From NCBI GenBank assembly GCA_963921825.1, contig OY997596.1, positions 38,679,932 through 38,743,931 of the forward strand: a DNA stretch of 64,000 nucleotides, written 5' to 3'. The stretch is from Erodium maritimum. Taxonomy: Eukaryota > Streptophyta > Magnoliopsida > Geraniales > Geraniaceae. This document shows, one piece after another, positions 48,371-62,363 of this stretch. The position numbers were made by a program, and so were the translations under genes. The first letter of the stretch is position 1; each line of letters starts with the position of its first letter. The notes beneath the pieces are model-generated. The model did not search any database. It saw only the letters and a program-made list of their open reading frames with translations, and was not told the DNA's origin.

Positions 48371-49997
48371 AAGAGCACAACAAAAAAGGTCTTGTGTGGC
48401 TGTTCTCGAAGACCAAGAGGGTGGTGTATTTCCTTTCTTAATCCAAGATTGATAGAAATGAAAAAGAGAGAAATCAAGTTGGTTGTGGTTGTTGTGTTGG
48501 TGTTTTGTATGGTTAAGTTGAACTAGAAGTGGTTGGTTCATTTCTTTGTGGTGGCTGCAAAACACACATACATCATACATACCAAAGAGCAAGAAAAGTG
48601 CCGTACCAATCAACAAGAAAAAAGGGTCCAGAATTGTGTTCTTCATTTTGAATGTGGCTTGCTGTGTGACGATGCTACGGGTCAAATGTCATTTCTTTTC
48701 TTGTGCATTATTGTGATGCAAAGACTAAGAGCTTATGTGTTCTTAAGTGATGTTGACAGTAGTATCAAGGTATTCTGTCGGGTAGAGCGGAATGCAATAA
48801 GGTATTCCGACGACCTCTGAGCTCCTACGGATTCTGGACCGACAAGTACTTCCGTTTGGATTGAGAAGAAGCGCTACCTCCATCACCAGGTCTGAACCCT
48901 CTGTTTGCAGAAGGACTCCTCGGGAATCTATCGTTGATCCAAAACCAATGTTACACCGGGGACCAGACTCTCCAAAATAGAGATCGAAAGAAGTTCAACC
49001 TACAGTATTACCTCAGGTACATCTGAGTGGCTTGTTCCGCCATTGAAATTGGGAGGACGGAAAGATATCGGGAATACCTAACTCAGTTCTGATACTTGTC
49101 CAACATAAAATCTTATCTAACCTGAGGCAGTTGGGGATTTCATCAAATCCAGGTGCAGCCCCAATCCAATTCCATTACCAACAGACACTGATTCGGGGGG
49201 TGGAACAAGAAAGGAGGTCAAACTCCTAAACCCCTCAAAGTCCTCGCCGAGCGAAGATATATGAAGGAACTTGCATCGAACAAAGCTAAAATAGTCGTTA
49301 CGCTCAAAAAATCAAGAAGACAGCTTTCGAACTAATCGACCTACATACAAGAGCCGGCTATCATCCATCATCCTCCATGGTATCAACGAAGGCTGCTAAA
49401 CAGTCTCGTCGAAAACCATGATAAGCGTTACTTTGGGTGAACAAGTCTCATAACTAACCTCTGTCCCCGAGTTTGGGGCCATCCGGCTAAGTCCAGTTCC
49501 ATAGAGCGACAAGTACAGCGAACAAGCCAAGACCACCACAATACTTATCTAAATCCATGGCCGTGTTTTATTGGGCTTATTTATTGTCGTTCCTCTCCCC
49601 TAAACTTTTAACAGTACTCGGGGCCAGAGGTACTTTTTTAGACCAAAATCAAGTCATTTTTTTACAAAACTATCTATTTTTTAATTGAGGTTGCTGTATA
49701 TATCAATTAAAATAACAAAGGATATTCTTTCGTAAACTTCTGTGCTCGAACTTAAAACTCCGTTTTGCAAGTTTCTTTCTACTTCTTCCTTCATATATAG
49801 CGAAGAAATTAACCATATATACATTCAAAAAGGTTAAAACATGTATTGTCTTCTACATATCCTGATGCCTGTAATGATATACCTTAACCAAGCAAACACT
49901 CCTGTCATTATGCTAAACCATATACCATTAATGTTAACGTTTCCGAGGCTCCATGCACTCCAAGTCGTGTTCGGTGAAACAAAAGCCAAGTTCAAAT
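48371..49997. other. spacer between the copia element and the membrane-RING gene
   Basis: 48371-48780 holds open frames on both strands without recognised domains. 48780-49400 is moderately GC-rich and reads like old element sequence, but no ends or domains were found. The last 500 bases are AT-rich and should contain the 3' UTR of the minus-strand gene; no canonical AATAAA was identified. Confidence 0.35.
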
Positions 49998-50717
49998 TTA
50001 AACATCATACACAGGTAAGCGTTCCTCAATAGAGACCCGGCATATTGGGCACTTTTTACACTTCTCACAGCAGGCTCTGCAAAAAAAATGGATTTGACAT
50101 CATCAGCATGAAGAAAAGCTTATACTTGCCAAGACTTTCTTTTCTCATATAAGGCATCAGGTCTAAAACTGTACCTGCAAAGAATTCGATGCCTGCATGG
50201 AAGCAAGACCACACAAATATCCCTCTCAAAGCAAACTCTACATAGCACCTTTTCCTGACATACATCCACACAAGCTGTCAAGCAAAACTCCAACACATGA
50301 TAAACCCAAGTTTAGGTAACCTGGTAGATCTATCACTTAAGGTAAACAAAGTAAACCCGAATCTGCAGCTCCAACTCCAGTAATTAGATCCATCTCCTAA
50401 GTTTAAAAAGATCACAGCCCAAATGACTCTTTTTATAACTTCTGTATCAGAAACCCACCACCTAAGTTTTCATGTGCATATTTCCCCGTATACATGTAAT
50501 GATACTTTCAATCTATCAATCGATAAAGACTATTTATATGTTGTTCTATCTGAACCAAAGCTCTGTTTACCAACCCCAGTCCCATATTTGGATTGATGCT
50601 CCCACCCGCCTACTAATACATTGACTATAACAGGTTCTCAATTCAGCATAATTTTCTTCCCTGGCCAGTGACCAGGGAAACCAATGGGACATCTCAAAAT
50701 AGCTCTTCACCTACTTA

Positions 50718-50756
<39 letters not shown>

Positions 50757-53700
50757 TCAATTTTATTACTGTGAATTTTCCTTTTAAGCAATGAAGAATA
50801 ATGGTTTGAGCTGACATGCAAACCCAAACATAAGACTGGAACATTTCAATCTGAGTATTAATAAATTACATTTTGAAGCCTTTCAAACTCCTGTTGGCTG
50901 TACTTTGTGATTTCTGTTTGTTCACCCAGAGCAGCTTGAAGTCTCCACACCTATACAACAAAGGCTGATTAAATAACAACAAAAAAAAAAAAAACTATGG
51001 CATATGGTCAATAGTGTTAAAAACTTCAGATGCCGGTAAAATTAGATGGAAAAGTGATTTGCAATGACAATGAATGAAACATAATGAACAGAGGACGACA
51101 CATTTACACAATAACTCGTGCCTAAATTTGCAAGCAACAAAAAATAATATAAAAACCAGTCACCTCTTCTGCCAGATCCTTCTTAGGCATTTTCTTAACA
51201 ATCTCAGGTGGATATCCACAGAACGTGTTATACCTGCTTGGTTGGAACAAAAGAACAAAGATAAAAAAAGGTTAATATTTGAATAACTGAATACACACTT
51301 TTCTTTACTAGGCTATAGCCAGCCGGCTAATTCTGCGGCGAATACGCACTTCTTTACACAATACACTAGTCGTGCAAATGATACAAACAGAACATCACTT
51401 TTGAGTACAGCGTTTGTAGGTCAGTGTTTCTTTTCTTCTTTGGTTGTGTTAGTCCAAGGGGTTGGGAATGGAAATCACCATATTTAGTGTTTAACTAAGC
51501 TTCATTTTGGTTCTATTCCCAAAAACCATCTCATAGACATGTGTTGATTCTCATTTTTAAAATGGGAATGAAAATAAGGTGATGTGAGGAAACCTACAGT
51601 AAGTAATTTACAGACTCTATCAACTTAGACTTGTATTTTTTTTCATTTTACACAATGTTCACGATGGGGAAAGCTAGGCTTTATTGGTTTGATAGAGATG
51701 AATACTACTGAAAGGGGTGAGGCATTGACACCGTCAACATAAAATTATTTGTCGTCATTGTTTGAAGTTAGACCTTAAAATGGTAGGAAGAAACGTCATA
51801 TGTTTAGAACTTTTTTGGACAACTTATGTATGATCTACCAATAATGCAACTCCACTAAACCCAATGAGGTTCGACCCACAATCTCCGAGAATGTGAGCCT
51901 TGAACCATTAGGGTGCCCCCTTAGAGACGAGATGTTTAGAACCTAATTAGCAATGCTGATGTTAAATCAATTGTACGGAGACGAAACATGTGTCTTGGTG
52001 TTGCTAAGGAACGACGGTGATGAAGGACATGCAATGTGCTTACAACTTAATTAGCAATGTTGATGTTAAATTAATTGTATGGAGACGAAACATGTGTGTT
52101 GGTGTTGCTAATGAACGACGGTGATGTAGGACATGCAATATGCTCCCACTTTATTTAATTGTAATTTTATGGTTAATTTCATTATTAATTCCATTGTAGT
52201 AACATGATCAGTTGTCATGGCAACGTGACTTTCGAGCATAGTTCACCATAGTCAAGATGAGTTTTGAACTTTGCCATTGTAAGTTGATTTCCATGCACAG
52301 TTCACCCAGGTAACATGAACGTACCCCATACAAAATGTTTACGTACATGCTGGTTTTGATTAAAATATTGGGTTAATTGTCCAAAACTACATTAAAGTTT
52401 TGTCCACAAACGGATGCATGCATAAAGTTTTGTCCACGCTTTGTGGGTGCACTGAAGTTTTGTCCACCGACTTTTTTAGAAAAACGTAACAGGGATGTTC
52501 AGAATGAATTGTCTGGGCAGTTCTTCGCAGACTAAATAGATTTGTGGGAAATACATTACGCATTCTAAAGTTGTATGGGCAATTCATAATGCATTCTATA
52601 GTTGTGTGGGCAATTCATAATGCATTCCATAGTTGTGTGGGCAATACGTTTTTCTAAAAAAGTCGGTGGACAAACCTCAGTGCACCCACAAAGCATGGAC
52701 AAAACTTAAATGTAGGTTTGGATAATTAACCCTAAAATATTTAACAGCATGTATCAAGTACGAAAATGTGCGCAAGGAAGTAAGTGGAGAGTTGCAATGA
52801 ATATAAAATCTTAACAGCAATATTCTGTTAGTGTACCAACACCTGTTGGCCCAAGTTTTTAAGTGCTTGGTTTCCTCATGTAACGTCTCAGATCTAAGCC
52901 TTGTGGGGAGCAGTGTTGCCGATAAGAAAGGATTCCCACTAAGGAAGCAAAGAAGGGGATCCCGGCTTTAAACACTACCACCGTTGACAGGAGGACTCCC
53001 TCATTTGGTAGTCTTAACCTATTAACCTACGATGTTTTTCATGGGGAAAGTGTAGTGGTTTCAAGGTAGGGTCTCCCGCTTTTATGTCATGCAGAGTGAC
53101 ATATTACTCTTAAACTCAACACTTGAAGCCACATATAAGTCATGGAATGTTTTCATGCATGAATATAAAGCTCATAAGCCATATAAAATAATACTTACCC
53201 ACAAGCTCCATCATCATGGAGAAGTCGGGCCTGCTCTTCTCTACTCCCATCATCAATCGACCACCAACCCAGTAGTCTGTTTTCACAGCTTGTCAAATGC
53301 CAAAACATTTACTCCATACTACTTACACCTCATTACTACTACTATAACTAGACATCAGCAATTGCACATCCAATTTTTTTGCAAGGATCTTACCTGGAAC
53401 CATGGTGCAAGAATGCAAAGCAATCATGAGCCCTAGAGGAAACCCTAAAATATCTTCCTGTGCCGGCACTACTTCGTAGCAGAAGTACAACCTTCTCTAC
53501 CAACCTTGATGTGGCAAACAGAACTGCAAACCCTTGAAGAAGAAAAAGGGGAGAGAAAATAACTGGAAGTGGTATGTATCTGGCACTATGAGGTGTTCCC
53601 TGCCATCAGAAACAGCTAAAATCAGTCAATACACAACAGGTCGCTTCAGCCCAAACAAGGTCACTCCAGCCAAAAGTTAAAACCCTTTTTGAAGGAAAAC

Positions 53701-56700
53701 ATACCTCTAAGCGCATACAAAGGAGGACTTGAAAACCAATTACAGGAATTTTCATAATATGGCCACCCATATCTTGCAGACCACACATTTTATCCTGATG
53801 CCGATCCTCCTCTGGGGAGACTACTAAGCCACTGTTCCAGTCAAGATATCTATTAGTTGTAGAAGATGAACTGGCTTCTCTTGTGCGGGCATTTCTATGG
53901 ATCACTGGATTAGACCACTTTGTACACACAAGGAAGGCAAAACACTCTGCAATGCTGTGGGTAAGTTCATCATCAATGTTATTCATACGCTTGATATATA
54001 TATCATTGATGTACTTTTCAGATTCCAAAAAAAACAACCATAAAATTGCACATATAATCAATCAAACATCTAGTTTACCCGAAGTTTATGAACAAGTCCC
54101 ACCAACCAAGAGAACCTACATCACCTGCAACGCTTTTACAAGATTAGTAACCAGCTAAACCAAGCATAATATGATCAATAATCCATAAATGTTTTTGTTA
54201 TTTATGTTATGTCAGAACTCTAGATATATTTCATATAAACCATGCATAATATGATCAATAATGCATGAATGCTTTTGTTATTGGGATAATTGCCCAAAAC
54301 TACCCTAAAGTTTCGTCCACATTCTGTTAGAAAAACGGACAGAATATTCCGTTTTTGTTATGCATGTGACCCATGTGCAAAGGATATAGTGAAATTACCA
54401 TTTTAACCTTAACATTTAAACCCCTAGATTTTTACAATGGAAAATACGATTTTACCCTTTTTAATAATAAATAAAATCAAAGAAATAAACTAAATAATAA
54501 TTTTAATTTATTTAAATAATAAATTAAATTAAATAAATAAAAAGATATAAAATCTAATTTACGTATCACAACTAATAGATCTACACTAACTAATCTACTA
54601 ATCCAAGTCTAATAAAACAAATCTAATCTACTGGGTTGAGCAGTACAACCCTCACGCTTGAGCAAGCCTTGTCCATAACTCATGAAGTCATACCTTTGTT
54701 GTGGATTGGGTCAGAGACGACGGTGCGTCTCCGGTTTGGGAGAAGAAGACGACCAACCTTGAACTCTTTTCGTTCCAAATATTTTAACTTTATTTTTAAT
54801 AAATAAGTAAGAAATATTCGTTTGATTTGGGTGAAGTCATACCCTAAATAACTCTTTTTTTAATTAAGGAATAATAAATTAATTAAAGACTGATTAAGGA
54901 ATAATAAATTAATTAAAAAATAATGAATTAATTCATTAAAGAATAATGAACTAATTAATGAATTAATTATGGAATATGAATTAATAAGAGATTAATTAAG
55001 TAGTAATTAATAAATTAATCATATTATTAATATTTGATTAAAACATTAAGAAATTATTAAGTGTGGGGACGAAACTATAGTGTAGCCACACAGCGTGGAC
55101 GAAACTTTATGCACCAATCGTTTGTGGACGAAACTTTAGGGTAGTTTTGGACAATTATCCTTTTGTTATTTATGTTACGTCAGGACTCTATATATAATTA
55201 TATATTATTTTCATATATTTGTGCAGTTTAGTTTGGCTGTGTTGGTGATAAGTGAGAGGGAGCAGTTTTAAAAGCAAAAAAAAAAGATAGCTAATCTAAA
55301 ACTCTGAATATAATCAGCTGAATGCAGAATCTAAATGGGCAAGTACCATTCTACGGTATAAAATGCAGATCAAATGCATGAATAATAGTTAAATATGGCA
55401 TTGATAAAGAGGATGATAGATGGATAATTACTCAGATGGTCTGTATTCTGTATTGATCTACAACTGCAGTAGAGGAATGAATTCATTGAAATTACATAGG
55501 AAAAGGCCCAAAATAAAATTGGCAGACTGGGGACAGATGATTTCAGGATATAAAAAAGGATACTGCTCCGGAAATATAGCAGACTGCCAATTATAACATG
55601 TATATAACCCAGACGGATTAGATTGAGACAGGGAATTAACTATAGCCTGTATTCATAGCTTAACTGTAACAGAGTTATCTAGAAATTTTCTCAAAATTAG
55701 AAAGAACATCAATATTTCTCTCCTTGGTAATCAGCAATATGGTAAAATATTCATATCCTCAAGCGAATCTAAACATCTAGCCATCAATTCTGCAGTTCTT
55801 CACTAAAACTAGAGAATTAAATTTTAATCACATTTCAAGGATGCAACTATAGAAGATAAAATAAATTTCACAATCAGCTCATTAGAAAATAAGATACAGA
55901 TAATAAACTTCTTCATTCAAGTGTATTTTAGTGCAGCAAGTAGTCTCGTTAATATCATGGTGATTACAGAAATTACCACATAGCTTTAGGAGGGTGAACA
56001 CTGTCGCAGCAACAAAGAAAACCATTGAGATGGCAACCCAGAAATGCTGGAAAAAAGTAAAGAGACTATGATCGTTAATTACCAATCCATTAGCATTCAA
56101 TTTCATAAGAGACTCCAACAGCATAGTGTAGAAATTGATATTTGATGCAGTATGTTATTTGAGGAGTATATGGGTATACTGTATTCGATCCGATACCAGT
56201 TACACCATGAACATGCATATCAGGTTGCTGCACCTAAACATGATCTATGTAGAAGAGTACTGCTAACAAAATAAAAGACAAATATACATTACTTACTAAC
56301 GGTCTCTCTTAAGTCTGAATATAGAACTTTTAGTTTTAGATTTGGTACTATATGATTTTAATTTAGAATGTAATTCTTCAGGGTACTCCTAGAACTGGAC
56401 TGAGCAATAGGATGTGAAAATAGGTCTTCTTTGCCAAAAAAGGAAGGGGAATTCCTTAATAATACACTTGTTGATTGGGCACAAATGGAAGACTGTCCAC
56501 TTCAAAAAATGAATTTTAAGATACATTTTGCATAAAGAACGTTACACAGTTAGTTTTTGAATAAAATGGCTGTAAAAAATAAAAATATTGTCAAAACATA
56601 AATTTAAAAATTAATTATTGGTGATGTCACGTGGCAAAGACTAGAGGTGACCAGACTAACGGTGAATCCTCCGCTTCCTACTCCTTGCGATCACCTCCAT

Positions 56701-59700
56701 CCCAACTCCAAAAAAACCCAACTTTGATTCTGGTGTCGACGCTCTGTACAAAACCAAATCTGGGCACGATTTAAAACTTGGCAAGACTCAGTGGATGCAG
56801 GCGAAGGAGACGAGTCCAAGAGTGTTTATTGGTAAACATATCATCCTCTGCAGATTCACGGACCGACGCCGTCCACGGTCTCCATGCCGTCACCAAGCTA
56901 TGATCTGGTTCGAGCGCCTTCATCAATTTGGTTTGACCAAAACAGAAATTGGTTCTGATCTATGTGAATCTAAATTGAGCACGTCAATGACAGTAGCACA
57001 TGTTACCGAACTCACCAAGGAAGAACGTTGTAGAGGTCGCTGACGCAAGTCCTCTGTTGGCATTTCTTGTGTTTTTTCTTCTATTTTTTATCTTTGATAG
57101 TTTTAATTTCCAGAAATGTTTATTACCTATTTGCATAGACTTCAAATTTATTTTCAGAACTTTTATTTTTTAGTTTATTTATTTTGAAGGGGTAGATATG
57201 TCATTAAGAGTTATACAGGATACTCCATCCATTTTAAAGAAGAATCGGTGTAACATTATGTAAACTCGGCAAACTTGGTAGTTTCCGTTTATCCTGTAAA
57301 GAAGAACTTTGCCATGGGTAAAGAAGAATTTAGAATTTTGCAGAATATTCCATCCATTTTATTTCTGTAAAGAAGAATTTTGCCATGGGTAGTTTCTGTT
57401 CATACCCATTTTTACAATGATAGTTCTAAAGGAATATAGTGAAAGGTAAAATGGGGCACATATCCTTTGAGAAAAGCAATATTCTAAAAGACGGCAAAAC
57501 TCAAGGAGGACTTAACCATCGAGTTGGATACATGGAAATCGGTCCAAAACTCGCTCAAACTCGGTAAAAGTCAGCTATAACTCGGTCAAAACTCAGCTAA
57601 AACCCGGACAGAACTTGTTCAACTTTGTTTTTAAATAAAAAAAACTTGTTATTTATTATCATTCTTGCTTGAAGTCTTTCCTATGTTATTTTTGTTTGGA
57701 ATATGATTTGTGCTTCTTTTCTAACTCAATAAGTTATTCAGGACTATCTTATTTTACTAAAACTATTGTTATTGTTGACCTTAATATATGTATTAATATA
57801 GGGATAATTTTCCAAAACTACCCTAAAGTTTCGTCCACAAATGAGTTGATGCACAAAGTTTTGTCCACGCTGTGTGACTACCCTTAAATTTAGTCCACAC
57901 TTTTGTGGGTTCATTGAAGTTTCGCCCACGCTTTTGTGGGTGCATTGAAATTTTGTCCACGCTTCTATTCAATCCGGGAAGCACTGCCCAGAGGCCCCAG
58001 ACCATCATTATGAACATCCCTATTATGTCAAAACTAAAAAAGTCGTGAAGAAAACTTCAGGGTAGCCACGCAGCGTGGACGAAACTTTGTGCATCAACTC
58101 GTTTGTGGACGAAACATTAGGGTAGTTTTGAACAACTATCCCTTATTATTACACATATAGAATAGGTTTCAAGTAAAAACAACTCCTTGTGGTACAAGCT
58201 AGGAACCCATCTAAACCGTTGGATCGTCAAGATGGAATGCTCATATTTAAAAAAATTAATGACATGATTTTTAAATATACAGAACTTGAATTTATTTTAT
58301 AATTTACCCCCTTCAATATCATGGGCCGTTGAATTCACTAATTCAATGACCCATATAAGTTCTTAGTTTGTACCATGAGGATGGTTTTTACCGAGTGTGC
58401 CCATATATACACAAAAAGATGATTTTTGTCAATAACTCCTTATTTGTCGGCTCATCGAGTTTTGGCCAATCCCGAATTATAAACATGAAATTGTCAATAC
58501 CTCAAAAAAAAACATGAAATTATCGACATAGCAACGTGTGTTTTCCCCTAATAAGGAACTAAGGAATAATATTAGATAGCCAACTTACTGGAAGAGTCTC
58601 CCATATTGCTTCATCACTCATGCTTTCTTCATCTCCCGGCATTAAAGCCCTACACATTCTGTAAAAGAAACAAACATCTGTACTGAAACATTGTAACTCA
58701 TGCAAGCACACTTAAACTATGAAGGCATGGGTGATCTAGTTAAGCAATGCAAGAGACAGTACCTGAAATTGTCAATTAAAATTGTTACTTCAAATGCCAG
58801 CAACGGAAGAAAGACAATCTTCAAATTTACAGCTGCAATACCATTAACTGTACAGAACAAATTGCATTAAGAGTCTGAAGACAGGAATTATTTATTACCA
58901 TGAAGAACAGACAACTTTATTTTTTAATGGAAGAACAAACAACTATTCATGTTAAACGTAATAATAAATCAACTAAATCATATTGACTATATTAACTTCT
59001 TACCCATATAATTCTTACTGATTAAAAGAATTCCCATGTACACATACAACACAGAAACTATATTTCCCCTCCATATAGTCAACATAATAGTGCAGAATGT
59101 CAGAAAACAAAGAATGTCAATAACATAATGACAACAGGAGCATAGACGCAGAAGTGAGCCACCTAACTCTTAATATCCATTCCTTTGTCACTTCTAACCT
59201 TCCATTTGAGCCAGTAGATTTACAAAAAACTACATTCTTGTTCTTTCCAATATTTTTACTAAAGAGAATAGTAATTACTCTTTGAATCCAGACTTATGAA
59301 AATCAAAAGATTGCAAACCCTTTAACCAATATAGTGGAGTCAAACGGAAAGCATAATATTCTAGACATGTTAAATGCAAGTGTTAGCCATAATTTTGAAG
59401 TTCTTTATTTGATCTTAACACGTAGTTCCAGACTTATCTAGAGGTCCAAATAGGAATTAGAGGAGCAAAACATCTTCCATCCATCTAGGTTATGATCCTA
59501 CTAGTCCCTCGAACTTTATTTGTGTCGAATATGCACAAGTAATAAAAGTTTTTTATCCTTTCAAGGAAAAATTGAAAACCTCTACTTTATTTTTGTAATA
59601 ACTTTCTCATAGAGCTAACCCCGAGTGAGTAGATTGCTAGCATGAAAACCACACATGGATACTGTAAGCCTATCTCAAAGAGCAAGGAAGCAAATTATAA

Positions 59701-62318
59701 GCAGCCTATACATAACCCGATGACAATAAAGTGAAGCATGAATTATGTGCCAATCCCAAGACTATTGCAGTTATAACAGGATGTAGATTATATACCATAT
59801 ATGCTCTCGAGATATATACAGAGAAGCAGTTCAAACGCAATAAGCAGTGGCGTTGCAACAATGGCATGGCACGGCGCCCACTGTGCAATAAATATGAGTT
59901 TAGTAATTTGTAATTGTGATGAATTATTGCTATGAAACTTTTATGTCAACAAAAAATAAAACCACCATAATTTTATATAATAATCTGCAAAAGCTTTGAA
60001 AATCATTGAACATACATGACGATTGTGAGGAACTGCTGGAGCAGGCAATGAGAATCTTCCTCGGGCAACAACTGCATGAAATAACCAAAGTGGGAAAAAC
60101 ACTATCCTGCATATGGGAACGGACATAAAGAAGAATAAGGCTCAAAACAAGAGCAAAGTAAGAATAAATGATAAAAACAATAGTAAAAGACTCAGACTGC
60201 AACTGTCAATGATCAAGCAGCAAAATCAGATTTAAGAAGTCCATAACATACCAGTTAAAAAACAGAACAATTACAACAAACTATATGCCTCTGTTACACT
60301 TCCTATGGATTTATTGTCAAATACATCCGAAATATGCATGTGCTTCACTACAGGCACTCAACTATTTTGTACTATGGTTGCGGAATATTTTGTCATCTGA
60401 CTTTGATTAGACTTCACTTTTATTGTGCACTGGACAATGAACGTGTATTGCTTAACATATCAAAATTTTAGAGAAATAGTATTCCATGATCACTAGTGTA
60501 GATAATTTTTCATAAGCCTACAATAAGACAACTAGGAGAAGGGGCCTCGTGAAGATAAACGGCTACCACTCTAACAGTCAACTTTTATATCTAAAAGTGT
60601 TTGCTTAGTACTCTACTTCTTTAAACAATTGATATGGGCAACTTCTTCTTTCTCCCTCCTCTCAGATCGAGGTCTCTTTCCCCGCCTTTTCTCCTCCTTT
60701 TTGTCAAGTCTTGTGAGTGCTTGTTCAGGAGTCACTTTTAGGGTCATTCCTCTACCCTCGGGTAGTGGTGACACGCCATCTGCTCAACCTCTTTGAGGCC
60801 AGAGGGTTCACCTTCTGTGGTCTCTTGTGACACTGTTCACTAGTTCAACATCTGGAGTTTTGGGTGGGTTGTTTCACCCGGTGCGGCTGTTTTTTGTTTT
60901 GTTTGATCCTTCGTTATTCGGTCTTTTGGGGCATACTGGTTCTATGTCGGACTTTGTTGATTTGGTGGTTTCCTTCCTAGAACCCACACCGCTCTTTTGC
61001 TGCATTATATATTTTTCTGATAAAAAAAAAGTCCATGTCTTTGATCAACCGATCAGAACTGAGTTCATATCTTCCATTGCCTGTCCTCAATCACAAAACT
61101 AGGTCAATTAATAATTTGTATCAAATACAAAATTTTACCTAATGCTCGCATCTTGACTCAATACATAACAACAGGCCTATTTTAATTCATAGTTATTACA
61201 AGTCAACATACCAGTCACAACTAACCAGTCTTCTATGTTAATGTTAGCTAATAGCTATTACAAAATCGAGTGACCAACTTACTGAACACCAACAATATAT
61301 TGTCAGAGTGACAGGAGGATTATTATTAGTACAATAGTACCTTCCACACCCATGAACACATCAGACATCAAACACTCCTCACACACAACATGCCATTGAT
61401 AGAAACATCATCCACAATGACCAGTGACCAGCCAACCTTCTATCTAGGAAATCAAGTAAACTAAACTCACTCATAGTAGTAGAGCTAAGAGTCCATTTGG
61501 AGGGTTGATGCTCTAAAGGAGCGGATGTATAGAGCATCCCATCTTTCCCCGTCAACAAAACTGACATATTCCAATTTGGAAGAAGGCAAGAGAAATACAA
61601 TTAGATGAGCTATGTTACTTCACAAACACCCCTAATTCAAATAAAAATATATTTATGCATCCTATGTAATAAATTGAAACGGAGCCTTTCTGTCAATAGT
61701 AAATGCAGAAAACGAACACACACACACACACACACTTGACGATCAATGCACAACTACTCATTAGCATTCATGATAAACCACACAAAGATGTCCAAATAGA
61801 AATTAACACAATCAAGATACTCATCCAACTGGCTACCAACAGAAAAGCACCCATATTGTGATTTCCTTGGGAACTGGAGATAGCATGCCTTGGCTTATAA
61901 CTACAACAACAGCAAATCTGCCTTAATTGATTTAATAGCCATGCAGGTCCAAGTATAATTTGATGCATGATGTACTTGAGAACATTTCTTTCAGGTCAAC
62001 ATCAAACAGATTGTTTCCAGGAGTTTTGAGAAAGTGGATTGGGTTGGGTAGCGGAGCCAGACCATTACCAACTTATTAAGATCATGCTCAAGCAAAAGGA
62101 TATTTCCATAAGAAGATAGACCTTTGACCCCAATTAATTGTTCAAACAAACGAAATTACCCAACGCATAATATAATTGGAAAATGTCATATCATCCACAC
62201 TTCACTCACCCAATTAATCCATCTCTATCTCTGTAGACGATCTTCAATATCCAATAACCAATTTTTACAGAACCCAAATATAAATGCATATATTATGTAC
62301 AAACCAGCTGTGGTCTAT

Positions 62319-62363
<45 letters not shown>

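Noticed and set aside
48296-48685. 130-codon minus-strand frame to the right of the copia element.
   Set aside because: It overlaps the copia LTR end, has no domain, and its start and composition do not suggest a gene.
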